Source: Bin5 sp965221345 (GTDB lineage Bacteria; Chloroflexota; Anaerolineae; Caldilineales; Caldilineaceae). From it: a DNA stretch of 64,000 nucleotides. Position 1 is the stretch's first letter, and every line of letters begins with the position of its first letter. A program made the translations under genes and the position numbers. The DNA is taken from contig CBDCSD010000002.1 of assembly GCA_965221345.1 (NCBI GenBank), positions 310,001-374,000 on the forward strand. The letters are read 5' to 3'. This document shows, one piece after another, positions 8,143 to 16,622 of the stretch. The notes beneath the pieces were generated by a model. That model worked only from the letters and a program-made list of their open reading frames with translations, was not told the DNA's origin and made no database searches.

Positions 8143-9512
8143 CAGTCCTGCTGCAGCTGCAGGTGGCGAATGCCCCCCAGGAACGGAATTGCACCATAAC
8201 GCCCTAGAATGTAGTCCTTCTCATAGGTCGCATCATTGCGCACCTTGAATTCAGCTAACGAGTAAAGATACGATGCTCCTTGACGATCTTTTTCTACAAA
8301 CCAGATTTGATCTCGGCGCAGCACGTGATTGTCCAGCAGGTTGGTATCTTGCGCAGCAAAAACTAACTGAGCATGTTTGGAATTTCTCACGGGATCATTG
8401 AATAGGCTGACAATCTCTTTTGTCAGCAAAGGGTGCAAGCGGGCGTCCAACTCGTCAATGATGAGCACGTCCCCGCGCCTCAAAGTGTCTACAAGAGGAC
8501 CGGACAAGGCAAAAAGCTTTTTGGTCCCTTCAGATTCATGCTCATCCAAGTCAAACAACTCCTCCCTATCAGACTGGTCTGCATCTCCCAGTTTGCGGTG
8601 AACGGTTCGCACCGCTTCGCGCTCTCTTGCGTCGAAGTCGACGACTTCGTTTAACATCTCATGAAGAGATTCCATCGCTGTTTCCATCTTGCGAATTTTA
8701 CCTTCCAACTTGCGATGTTCTTCCGGAGCATCTTCAGGCATTGGCGGGAGAGCCGAGGTGGGAATCACCTCCTTCTCCACTTGAATGGCATCAATCCCCA
8801 GATCCAGTCGCATTATGAGCGCCGCAACCTCCATTGCGGAGTCTTTGTCTCTGAGCATACGTGCCGTGAACATCCGCATCCAGTCATCCATATCCCTCAA
8901 ACCGGTTGCAATTCCGAGCGAACGGAACCAGCCAAGCACCTCTCTTGCAATTTCCCCATTAAACTGGGCACATACGGAGAGAAAGAGCGCATTGGGTCGA
9001 GTTCTTTCGGCCAGGTCTCGGCCTTCCGACTTGAACTTTTCTCCCAATGTAATCTTGTCCCCTTCTCGCTCGAATAGTTTGGATTCTCTGGCTTTCGGCG
9101 CGACGTAGAGCCATTCAGCCTCCACACGTTCTGCCGTCACTTCAAAACCATACCGATAACGTTGCTCCTTTGCAATGAATACGACTTCGAAGAAGGAAGG
9201 CTCAGTGTCGGTTTCCGTACTGAGTCGGAAAGGTTCAACCTCAATTCCCTCTGCATCTCCCTCTTCTTTGATATTGGCGGAATGAATCACAAAGTGTCGC
9301 ATAAAACTCATTGCGGCAATGAGATTACTCTTACCGCTGGCATTGGCGCCGAAGATGGCAGCGCTCGTCAACAGGTTGACTCCACCGTGGGCGGCAAAGA
9401 GATTCTTTTTGTTCAGTTCGGGATGTTTTGCCTTGAGCGAACTGGCGAGCATGCTGAAGGTGACTTCATCCCGGAACGAACGGTAGTTAGCGAGGCTGAA
9501 TTGGATGAACAT
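8142..9512 (-). CDS. AAA15/OLD-type ATPase of an AbiL-like (RloA/RloB) defence operon
   Basis: 456 residues. Start MFIQFSLANYRSFRDEVTFS is the typical opening of RecF/OLD-like ATPases. Walker A is GANASGKSN (55-63), the ABC-type signature is ESEGTKKLFAL (about 326-336), and Walker B is DVLIIDELDARLHP (348-361) with Glu354; a predicted coiled coil lies around 265-310 (KLEGKIRKMETAMESLHEML). No own TOPRIM domain follows the ATPase, as expected when the nuclease is the separate RloB protein encoded next. A perfect inverted repeat lies 29 bases upstream of the ATG and may control the operon. Called AbiLi/RloA-like; homology searches would fix the subtype. Confidence 0.87.
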   Translation of the reverse strand: MFIQFSLANYRSFRDEVTFSMLASSLKAKHPELNKKNLFAAHGGVNLLTSAAIFGANASGKSNLIAAMSFMRHFVIHSANIKEEGDAEGIEVEPFRLSTETDTEPSFFEVVFIAKEQRYRYGFEVTAERVEAEWLYVAPKARESKLFEREGDKITLGEKFKSEGRDLAERTRPNALFLSVCAQFNGEIAREVLGWFRSLGIATGLRDMDDWMRMFTARMLRDKDSAMEVAALIMRLDLGIDAIQVEKEVIPTSALPPMPEDAPEEHRKLEGKIRKMETAMESLHEMLNEVVDFDAREREAVRTVHRKLGDADQSDREELFDLDEHESEGTKKLFALSGPLVDTLRRGDVLIIDELDARLHPLLTKEIVSLFNDPVRNSKHAQLVFAAQDTNLLDNHVLRRDQIWFVEKDRQGASYLYSLAEFKVRNDATYEKDYILGRYGAIPFLGGIRHLQLQQD

Positions 9513-9540
9513 GGGTCTTTCCTGCAGGTAGAATTGAAAG

Positions 9541-9561
9541 ATTTGAGAAAATATCTCAAAT
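9541..9561 (-). promoter_or_regulatory. Inverted-repeat operator candidate upstream of the ATPase/RloB operon
   Basis: Perfect 8-bp arms ATTTGAGA and TCTCAAAT separated by 5 bases, centred about 40 bases before the ATG of the ATPase gene. On the coding strand a TAGAAT hexamer with TTGTTG 18 bases before it lies just upstream, a weak but plausible promoter, so the repeat would sit near +1 and block transcription if bound. It could equally be a short RNA hairpin in the leader. No regulator gene is adjacent. Confidence 0.45.
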
Positions 9562-9691
9562 AATCCTATTCTACCATGTCGTTTTCTGAATCAACAAGTT
9601 TGAAAAGTAGGGAGATTGAAAGGGAGGAGAGCTTCGAAGGAGTAGTTTGCTCCCTTTCAACCCTCCCCATTCCTATCGAAACCTAACGCTC

Positions 9692-10552
9692 TCACAGGCG
9701 GCGGAATTTCTGGAGGCCATCGTCGACCTGCACCTGGCCGACGTAGAGGTCGCGGTGGGAGTCGGCCCAGATGCCGTGCGGACAGGCTTTGAACTCGCCC
9801 GGTCTGTCGCTGCGCTGGGCGCCGCCCCAGTGGCTGAGGAGTTCGCCGTCGAGGGTCCAGACGCTGACGCGCTGCTCGAGTTCGGCGACGTAGACGACGT
9901 CGCCATTGGGGTCGAAGTAGATGGTATCCGGTTTGAGCAGGCCGGTTCGTTCTTCGAGGAAGTTGCCGTCGGTGTCGAAGAGTTGAATGCGGTCATTGGT
10001 GCGGTCGCAGACCCAGACGCGATCGTCCTTGTCCAGGCGCACGCAGTGGGAGAGGGTGAACTGGCTGGGCCCTTCTCCCCAATCGCCCCAAGAGTGGAGC
10101 AGTTCGCCGGCGGCTGAAAACTTATGGACGCGGGCGTTGTCGTAGCCGTCGGAGATAAACAGGTCTCCATTGGAGGCTACGCCCAGATCGGTTGGCAGTC
10201 GGAATGGGTCGCCGGGTGCGCCTTCCTGGCCAGGAGCGCCGATAGTCATTACCAACTCCCCCTTGGCGTTGAACTTGAAGATGCAGTGGGTCCCACGCTC
10301 GGTACACCAGACGTTGTCCTCGCTGTCGATGAAGATTCCGTGGGCATCCTCGATGACATCTTCGCCCCAGGAGGCGAGGAAGTTGCCGTCGCGATCGAAG
10401 ACGACGAGGGGATGTTCGCTACGCGAATAGATAAAGACGCGGTCGTTGGAGTCGCAGGCGACCGCGGCTACCCAGCCGAACTGCCAACCTGCGGGCAGTT
10501 TGGCCCAATTTTCCACCACTTCATACTGATAACTGCCCGATCCGAACGGCAT
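9692..10552 (-). CDS. NHL-repeat beta-propeller protein
   Basis: 286 residues of repeated blades: DRVFIYSRSEHPLVVFDRDG, NVWCTERGTHCIFKF, GDLFISDGYDNARVHKFSA, DRVWVCDRTNDRIQLFDTDG and GDVVYVAELEQRVSVWTLDG, i.e. about six NHL blades each ending in an F-D/N-x-x-G turn. Related to the lyase domain of peptidylglycine amidating enzyme and to environmental six-bladed propellers of unknown activity. No signal peptide is seen. AAAGGAG lies 7 bases before the ATG. It precedes no obvious partner; the zinc dehydrogenase gene ends roughly 100 bases upstream on the same strand, so the two may share a transcript. Confidence 0.85.
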   Translation of the reverse strand: MPFGSGSYQYEVVENWAKLPAGWQFGWVAAVACDSNDRVFIYSRSEHPLVVFDRDGNFLASWGEDVIEDAHGIFIDSEDNVWCTERGTHCIFKFNAKGELVMTIGAPGQEGAPGDPFRLPTDLGVASNGDLFISDGYDNARVHKFSAAGELLHSWGDWGEGPSQFTLSHCVRLDKDDRVWVCDRTNDRIQLFDTDGNFLEERTGLLKPDTIYFDPNGDVVYVAELEQRVSVWTLDGELLSHWGGAQRSDRPGEFKACPHGIWADSHRDLYVGQVQVDDGLQKFRRL

Positions 10553-10651
10553 GACAATCTCCTTTGCCCAATTGAAACCCGCCGCGGGTGCGGCGTGGAA
10601 ATGGATTTTTCTGTTGCGCTTCAGCGTGAGGACATTCTGCGCTGCGGTTTT

Positions 10652-11710
10652 CTAATCATCCCACGCTTTGACGGCGATCTTAATCACTTGCTCATCCCCG
10701 AGGCGGTAGGTGCCATCGAGGGCATGGAACCCATCGCCTACGCGTTCGAGAGGCAGTTTATGGCTGACCATGTCTCCATAGGGGAATTCGTTTTTCTCGA
10801 GAATGGGCAAGCCGCGCACGAAGTGCTCGTAGGTGCTGCCCCAGACGGCCTCAAAGGTCAGATTCTTGCGCATGAGGAGTTGGTTGATATTGAAATCGAT
10901 GGAGCCCATATCGACGAAATGGCCGACCTCCACGTAAGTGCCGCTGTGGCGCAGGTAGCCCAACCCTTCGGGCGTGGCGGCCAGGAATCCGGAGCATTCG
11001 AATACAATGTCGGCGCCCCGCTTCAACGGTGTGTGCCAGTACACCTGCTCGGTGCGCTCCTCGACGCTGGTTACCTCTTCGATGTTGATGGTCACATCGG
11101 CGCCGAATTCCTTTGCCAGTTCAAGGCGTCTGGCGGGGCCGCCTACAACGATGATCTGGGCTGCTCCCATCTGCTTGGCGCAGAGGAGGGTTACTAGGCC
11201 GATGGCGCCGCTGCCCTGGACGACGACGGTATCACCCAGCTGCACTTTGCCGCGCATGGCGGCGTGGACGCCGATGGTGTAGGGTTCGGTCAGCACGGCG
11301 ACCTCGGGCGTGCAGTCGGTTTTGAGTATGCAGGTATTTTCGAAGCCCAGGTAGATATAGTCGGCGAATCCGCCGTAGAAGTGGGGGGCAATGTCGGGGG
11401 TATCGTAGAAGCCGTAGGCGCCGTAGCCGCCTGTGCCCGGGGAGAAGATGACGCGGTCGCCTTCCTCCAGGGGACGGCCGATGTAGTCTTTGGCACCGCC
11501 GGCGCCGATGGCCTCGATAACGCCAACATTTTCGTGGCCCATGACCAGTTCGCCCTGGATGCCGTTCTGCCAGTAGTGCAGGTCCGTTCCGCAGATACCG
11601 GCCAGTTCCTGGCGCAGGAGCACTTTGCCCGGTTCAGGGTCGTGCACGGGATATTCGCGGATTTCGAAGTCCTGTCCTTGGACGATGACCGCCCGACCAG
11701 TTTTTGCCAT
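10652..11710 (-). CDS. Zinc-type alcohol/polyol dehydrogenase (MDR family)
   Basis: 352 residues. Medium-chain dehydrogenase with GICGTDLHYW (catalytic-zinc Cys), GHENVGVIEAIG (His-Glu), LTEPYTIGVHA and the cofactor loop VVQGSGAIGLVTLL. The four-cysteine structural-zinc lobe is missing: where it should be, the protein reads SPGTGGYGAYGFYDT. It oxidises an alcohol or polyol with NAD(P); the substrate is unknown. AGGAG lies 8 bases upstream of the ATG. It is probably transcribed together with the propeller gene downstream. Confidence 0.87.
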   Translation of the reverse strand: MAKTGRAVIVQGQDFEIREYPVHDPEPGKVLLRQELAGICGTDLHYWQNGIQGELVMGHENVGVIEAIGAGGAKDYIGRPLEEGDRVIFSPGTGGYGAYGFYDTPDIAPHFYGGFADYIYLGFENTCILKTDCTPEVAVLTEPYTIGVHAAMRGKVQLGDTVVVQGSGAIGLVTLLCAKQMGAAQIIVVGGPARRLELAKEFGADVTINIEEVTSVEERTEQVYWHTPLKRGADIVFECSGFLAATPEGLGYLRHSGTYVEVGHFVDMGSIDFNINQLLMRKNLTFEAVWGSTYEHFVRGLPILEKNEFPYGDMVSHKLPLERVGDGFHALDGTYRLGDEQVIKIAVKAWDD

Positions 11711-12004
11711 GGTTTATTCTCCTGCTGTTGGTAGAGTGAGCCTGGGTAGCCCGGTTCGTTCCCTCCGCAATTGTGGAGCGGTGTGGGCAGGGGACTCATA
11801 GAGGTAGGGAAGATTGATAGTTGGACAAATTTTCGTGACGGCGTTGACCGGGATGGACAGCGCCGATGGTTTGGGGGGTAGTATACTACAGTCGTTGGTC
11901 GAGCGATAGTGCTTTGAAGGAGTCGTACCTCCCAAAGTGGGGGGATTGGGGGGGCGGTTGTTGGAGTGACATTGGCAGTCAAGTCGCGAATTGGTCGCAG
12001 GCAA

Positions 12005-12800
12005 CTGGTGAGCGCTTGTGCGAGCGATGCACGAGAGTTTACGAGAGTCTTACGTGTGTTTACGAGAGATGGGTGGATTGTCTGGAGCAGGATTTGCAGG
12101 ATTTTATGGATTTACAGGATGGCGGCTTCCTTGCTGGCACTGGTGCGCTTGTACGAGCGTTTGACGAGCGTTCACGAGCGTTTCACGAGAGATCATGAAC
12201 GATTGCGAGCGTTTGTCTGAACTGTGATTTTTGGGATTTGGGGGATGGGCTGTGATTTGCGGTGCGCGGACTGTCTGAGTCAGAATTTGCAGGATTTTAG
12301 GATTTTCAGGATAGCGGCGTCCTTGCTGGCGCAGGTGCGCTTGTACGAGCGTTTGACGAGCGTTCACGAGCGTTTCACGAGAGATCATGAGCGTTTGCGA
12401 GCGTTTGTCTGAACTGTGATTTTTGGGATTTGGGGGATGGGCTGTGATTTGCGGTGCGCGGACTGTCTGAATCAGGATTTGCAGGATTTTGGGATTTTCA
12501 GGATGGCGGCATCCTTGCTGGCGCAGGTGCGCTTGGACGAGCGTTTGACGAGCGTTCACGAGCGTTGCACGAGAGATCATGAGCGATTGCGAGCGTTTGT
12601 CTGAACTGTGATTTTTGGGATTTGGGGGATGGGCTGTGATTTGCGGTGCGCGGACTGTCTGAATCAGGATTTGCAGGATTTTGGGATTTTCAGAATAGCG
12701 GCGTCCTTGCTGGCGCAGGTGCGCTCGTACGAGCGTTTGACGAGCGTTCACGAGAGATTGCGAGCGTTTACGAGCGTTCACGAGAGATAGTGACAGGTCT
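12005..12800. repeat. 192-bp tandem repeat array with nested ACGAGCGTT iterons
   Basis: A degenerate first unit (about 12005-12148) is followed by three full 192-bp units (from about 12149, 12341 and 12533) and a partial fourth; corresponding positions at 12152, 12344 and 12536 are exactly 192 apart. Each unit carries a cluster of 9-mers ACGAGCGTT (12 exact copies in all, plus variants such as ACGAGAGAT and GCGAGCGTT) followed by TGTCTGAACTGTGATTTTTG and a CAGGATTTTGGGATTT block. The period is a multiple of three, which opens long but meaningless frames on both strands. Confidence 0.9.
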
Positions 12801-13296
12801 TCTGAGGGCACTGGACGGGCAGCCGGCGATTTCAGGGTAGGTTTGCCAACCAAGGCGGGACAGCGGGGGTATTTTTCTGAATTTTTTCATAAAAATGTCC
12901 GCTTTGTCCGCTCGAAGGCATATTTTGCGTTCGATTTTGGGCTGTTCCAGGTCAGTTCTCGGTTTTGTTGATCGGTTTGCGCAGCGCGGTCAGGCCGCGC
13001 GGCCGACGTTGGTCGGTCCACGAAGGGCACGAAGTTTCACGAAAAAAACCGCGCTGCCGGACGCAGGCCGGACGGGTGACGTTGGTTGGGCCGGCCGCAA
13101 CGGCTTGGCGCGGCTCGAGGCGAGAGGGCCAACATCAAATTGAGTTGTGCGATTGCCGGGGTGTTTCGAGTCGTGAGCGGCTGTGCCAGGAAGCTGGCAA
13201 GTCAGCGGTCAAGTCTCTACTTGGGGCTACACAGTTCCAGAATGTGCCATGATCCGACTATGGGGCGTTCTGGAATGGAGGCGCCAGTGTGGTGAT
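12801..13296. other. Gene-free stretch
   Basis: No convincing coding sequence. Contents: the edge of the 192-bp array, an AT-rich patch near 12870-12960, and one lone CCACGAAGGGCACGAAG-type repeat near 13018-13040. Short frames on both strands have no family resemblance and no ribosome site. Confidence 0.6.
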
Positions 13297-13325
13297 ATTA
13301 TCGCACATATGTGCAGGTTTGTCAA
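13297..13325 (-). promoter_or_regulatory. Orphan promoter with SOS-type operator
   Basis: On the minus strand TTGACA (13325-13320), a 17-base spacer and GATAAT (13302-13297) form a near-consensus sigma-70-type promoter. The spacer holds a perfect palindrome GCACATATGTGC (13303-13314) directly abutting the -10. The motif aligns with those in the lexA and ssb promoters of this window. No minus-strand frame longer than about 60 codons begins within 400 bases downstream, so the gene it served is missing or is very short or non-coding. Confidence 0.65.
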
Positions 13326-13649
13326 GAGGGAAAAATCGAGAAGAGAGTGAAGAGGAGTAAGGAGTGAGAGGAAAAACCGAGGAGTGAGTGAAGAGGAGTG
13401 GGGAGCGAGGAGTGAGGGACGCCCGCGGTCCCCGTGGGATGTCGCCATATCTGGCGTATATCGGCGAATTCGCGGTAAAGAATGCATTCCGAAATCTGGG
13501 GCGGGTTCCGGCTGCTCTTGGGGAGTTGCACTGGGGTCTGCAGCCCGCTACCCTGGAAAAACCCAAGGCTGGGATGAAACTGGAGTAAGGGCGCGTGTTA
13601 CAAAGGAGGCTGGACGGTTAACGAGTTGACGACATGCCGGAGGGGCCAG
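13326..13649. other. Gene-free stretch with GAGTGAAGAGGAGTGAG-type repeats
   Basis: Purine-rich repeats based on GAGGAGTGAG / GTGAAGAGGAG run from about 13335 to 13420; the same motif recurs near 16495-16520, 34272-34290, 59300-59320 and 61520-61540. No coding sequence is supported here. Confidence 0.6.
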
Positions 13650-13919
13650 GTGTTCGGATCCGATACAGAGTTTGGCACTGTGGGAGGGGCGGCCGGCGCG
13701 AAGACGGCGCAGGCGGAGCGGGAGTCCGCCGAAGGTGTGGCGGAATGGGAGGCGCACCGTTGCCGATTGCAGGCAGAGAAGGCGCGCATTCAACAGGAGA
13801 TCAGCAGCTATCCTACGCCGATAGCTGGTTGTGACGAGCAGTTCAACCGTTTGCTGCAGAGACGCTCGCAGGTTCGGCGCGAGTTGGGGCGGTTTCTGGA
13901 GGCGGAAAAGGCAAGTTAA
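13650..13919 (+). CDS. Small coiled-coil hypothetical protein
   Basis: 89 residues from a GTG at 13650 that has GGAGGGG about 4 bases upstream. After a Gly/Ala-rich start the protein is a charged amphipathic helix (KTAQAERESAEGVAEWEAHR, KARIQQEISSYPTPIAG, FNRLLQRRSQVRRELGRFL), which is coding-like in composition. No family is recognised. It is convergent with lexA and stands alone between the repeat blocks. It could be a decayed remnant of a larger coiled-coil gene. Confidence 0.45.
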   Translation: MFGSDTEFGTVGGAAGAKTAQAERESAEGVAEWEAHRCRLQAEKARIQQEISSYPTPIAGCDEQFNRLLQRRSQVRRELGRFLEAEKAS

Positions 13920-14136
13920 CGCCGCTGCCAACGCGCGAGAACGGTGCAGACTCCGACGATCCTGGAGGGCGCCGCGGGATGGGATGGGCAGGGCGAAACA
14001 TTGTTCCAAACAGGACAGGAAAATGCCCGCAACATTTTTCAGTACTGTTGGGGGATGGATGGACGTGGAATTTCGGATGAGGTGGACGCCTGCTTGACGC
14101 TCTACCCCACCCGTCGGCCTTGGCAAACTGTCGGAG

Positions 14137-14835
14137 TCACTCCAGTTGACGAATCACCGACACAACTTTGCCCTTGACACTCACGTCTGCGGCGGGCAAG
14201 AACATCTCCGGGTAACTGGGATTGGCCGGGCGCAGACGTACCTGGTCCCCTTCCAGATAGAAATGCTTGAGCGTCGTTTCGTTCTTGTTGTCGATCCAAG
14301 CGGCGACCATCTCACCGTTTTCGGCCCGCTCCTGATGCCGGAGGATGACAATATCTCCATCGAGGACGCTGGCGTCGATCATGGAATCGCCCTGCACGCG
14401 CAGAGCATATAGCTCGGCCGGATTGCGGAAGAGCGACTCGTTCAGATCAAGCCATTCGTCGGCGCTAAAGTGGTCTGCAGTTTCGACTTGGATTGGCTGA
14501 CCGGCGGCAATATGGCCCAGCACGGGGACCTGAAAGAAATTGAAGGAGGAGCCATCGCTGCGGACACCGCGGTCAGTATTGGGCGCGCCGATCATATTGT
14601 CGGCAAGCCCTGCTTCTTGCAGGCGGCCCCAGTCCAGGCTCAAGCCGCGGCTGACCTCCTTGTCGCGCTTAATCAGTTTTCCCCGTTCCAGCTTGGTCAG
14701 ATTGTATTTCACTACGGATGTGCTGGAAATGCCGCAGGCGGCGCCGATTTCGCGGATAGTGGGCGGGTAGTTATTGCCTTCGACAAATTCGGCAATGAAG
14801 GTGAGCATGCTTTTCTGGCGATCGGAGAGTTTCAT
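14137..14835 (-). CDS. lexA: SOS repressor LexA
   Basis: 232 residues. N-terminal winged helix-turn-helix: MKLSDRQKSMLTFI, YPPTIREIGAACGISSTSVV. The self-cleavage site is Ala111-Gly112 in GHIAAGQP, the catalytic Ser151 lies in VQGDSMIDA and the catalytic Lys190 in ETTLKHFYL, so autoproteolysis after RecA activation should be intact. About 15-20 residues longer than many LexA proteins because of an extended linker (GLADNMIGAPNTDRGVRSDG). AGGAGC lies upstream of the ATG. Its own promoter at 14946-14974 carries an operator-like motif, consistent with autorepression. Confidence 0.97.
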   Translation of the reverse strand: MKLSDRQKSMLTFIAEFVEGNNYPPTIREIGAACGISSTSVVKYNLTKLERGKLIKRDKEVSRGLSLDWGRLQEAGLADNMIGAPNTDRGVRSDGSSFNFFQVPVLGHIAAGQPIQVETADHFSADEWLDLNESLFRNPAELYALRVQGDSMIDASVLDGDIVILRHQERAENGEMVAAWIDNKNETTLKHFYLEGDQVRLRPANPSYPEMFLPAADVSVKGKVVSVIRQLE

Positions 14836-14882
14836 CGTCTTGCTCCTGGAAAGTTGTTGGATGCGCTACCGCTTTGTTAATT

Positions 14883-14894
14883 GAACGCAAGTTG
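14883..14894 (-). promoter_or_regulatory. Possible second LexA box in the lexA leader
   Basis: GAACGCAAGTTG on the plus strand matches GAACNNNNGTTC at 7 of 8 fixed positions. It lies about 50 bases upstream of the lexA start and downstream of the predicted promoter. Weaker candidate than the site inside the promoter. Confidence 0.3.
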
Positions 14895-14945
14895 ACGGTT
14901 GACGAATAACCCAATTTCTACGGATATTTCCCAAACTATATCCCA

Positions 14946-14974
14946 AGTATACGAGAACATCTGTGCGGTGTCAA
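14946..14974 (-). promoter_or_regulatory. lexA promoter with embedded SOS operator
   Basis: Minus strand: TTGACA (14974-14969), 17-base spacer, TATACT (14951-14946), i.e. near-perfect sigma-70-type. The spacer contains GCACAGATGTTC (14966-14955), which on the plus strand reads GAACATCTGTGC and is one base from the Gram-positive-type GAACNNNNGTTC box. The ssb promoter carries the sister motif GAACATATGTAC in the same region, supporting shared LexA control. Confidence 0.7.
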
Positions 14975-15030
14975 GTCCTGACGCGCACGAATGTTCCAGC
15001 TATAGATGTAACTTGATGAAACACCTTTTT

Positions 15031-16185
15031 GGTCCACGGAGGACACGGAGGGGCAGGAAGAATACCTTAACACCTTTTTTGTCCGCGGAGGACGCGGAGG
15101 GGCGCGGAGAACACCTTTACACCTCTTGATCCACGGAGGGCGCGGAGGGGCGCGAGGAACACCTTAACACCTCTTGATCCACGGAGGACACGGAGGGGCA
15201 AGAAGAACACCTTAACACCTTTTTTGTCCGCGGAGGACGCGGAGGGGCGCGGAGAACACCTTTACACCTCTTGATCCGCGGAGGACGCGGAGGGGCGCGG
15301 AGAACACCTTTACACCTCTTGATCCGCGGAGGACACTGAGGGGCGCGGAGAACACCTTTACACCTCTTGATCCGCGGAGGACGCGGAGGGGCGCGGAGAA
15401 CACCTTTACACCTCTTGATCCGCGGAGGACACTGAGGGGCACGGAGAACACCTTTACACCTCTTGATCCGCGGAGGACGCGGAGGGGCGCGGAGAACACC
15501 TTTACACCTCTTGATCCGCGGAGGACACTGAGGGGCACGGAGAACACCTTTACACCTCTTGATCCGCGGAGGACGCGGAGGGGCGCGGAGAACACCTTTA
15601 CACCTCTTGATCCGCGGAGGACACGGAGGGGCACGGAGAACACCTTAACACCTTTTTTGTCCGCGGAGGACGCGGAGGGGCGCGGAGAACACCTTAACAC
15701 CTCTTGGTCCGCGGAGGACGCGGAGGGGCGCGGAGAACACCTTAACACCTCTTGGTCCGCGGAGGACGCGGAGGGGCGCGGAGAACACCTTAACACCTCT
15801 TGATCCACGGAGGGCGCGGAGGGGCGCGAGGAACACCTTAACACCTCTTGATCCACGGAGGACACGGAGGGGCAAGACGAACACCTTAACACCTTTTTTG
15901 TCCGCGGAGGACGCGGAGGGGCGCGGTGAACACCTTTACACCTCTTGATCCACGGAGGACACTGAGGGGCGCGGTGAACACCTTTACACCTCTTGATCCA
16001 CGGAGGACGCGGAGGGGCGCGGTGAACACCTTTACACCTCTTGATCCACGGAGGACACTGAGGGGCGCGGTGAACACCTTTACACCTCTTGATCCACGGA
16101 GGACGCGGAGGGGCACGGAGAACACCTTTACACCTCTTGATCCACGGAGGACACTGAGGGGCACGAAGGGGCACGAAGAACATTT
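15031..16185. repeat. Tandem array of about 24 units of 48 bp (CACGGAGG family)
   Basis: Each unit runs TCC(A/G)CGGAGGACRC(G/T)GAGG then GGCRCGGAGAACACC, TT(A/T)ACACC and TCTTGA or TTTTTTG. I count 24 units. Units with ACGCGG and ACACTG alternate over 15275-15600 and 15905-16180, so there is a 96-bp higher-order period, and a block of several units near 15080-15225 recurs near 15790-15900, showing segmental duplication. The 48-bp period leaves long open frames (e.g. minus 15212-16300) that are by-products. Units are directly adjacent with no variable spacers, so this is not a CRISPR array. Confidence 0.92.
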
Positions 16186-16622
16186 TTTTCCGCGAAGGGC
16201 CGCGAGAACTGCAGGGGATAGTGGAAAATGGCCGGGGACTAGTGCGCCGCTGGCGGGGCGTGTTTTTTAGGGGGGGGTTGCGGGGGGAATCCCCCCGCAC
16301 ATGGGAGGGCCGAAGGCGGGAACAGCAGTTTTTAGTAGTCAGTTTTTAGTTTTTAGTGAACCCCGCTCGAACGCGGCGCTGGGAATGCAGGATGGATGGA
16401 GGCGGGAACGCCAGCCCTGAGCCGCCTTAGCGGCGAAGGGTGCGCAGGCACGCCTTAGCGGGCCGGAGCCGCCGGAGGGCGCCTAAAAGCGAGGAGAGAG
16501 TGAAGAGGAGTGAGGAGTGAGAAAACCCTTGGCTCGCGTCGCTCAGGGTCGTGATTTGATTTGGGTTGGGTAGGTAGCGAGAAGTCAGGAGAGGAAGGAA
16601 CGGCTGTTGAGGCTTACGTTTC
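16186..16622. other. Gene-free stretch with G-rich hairpin and purine repeats
   Basis: Between the 48-bp array and the beta-CASP fragment. It holds the hairpin at 16279-16299, a TTTTTAGT microrepeat near 16325-16360 that resembles 23805-23845, and a GAGGAGTGAG repeat near 16490-16520. The segment from the hairpin to the purine repeat has a counterpart at 34221-34300. Confidence 0.6.
16279..16299. repeat. G-rich perfect hairpin (dispersed element, copy 1)
   Basis: Arms TGCGGGGGG and CCCCCCGCA with a 3-base loop, followed by CATGGGAGGGCCG. An equivalent hairpin with the same flank (CAAGGGAGGGCCG) is at 34221-34241, and both are followed by AAAAGCGAGGA and a purine-rich repeat, so they are copies of one intergenic element. 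Confidence 0.7.

Noticed and set aside
12104..12853. Open frame of 249 codons on the minus strand in the 192-bp array
   Set aside because: By-product of a repeat whose period is a multiple of three; equivalent repeated frames are open on the plus strand too.
15031..16185. CRISPR array
   Set aside because: Units are contiguous with no unique spacers, and no cas genes are in the window.
15212..16300. Open frame of 362 codons on the minus strand, rich in LRGSRGVKVFSA repeats
   Set aside because: It is the translation of the 48-bp tandem array, whose period is divisible by three; no ribosome site, no family, and other frames are open for the same reason.
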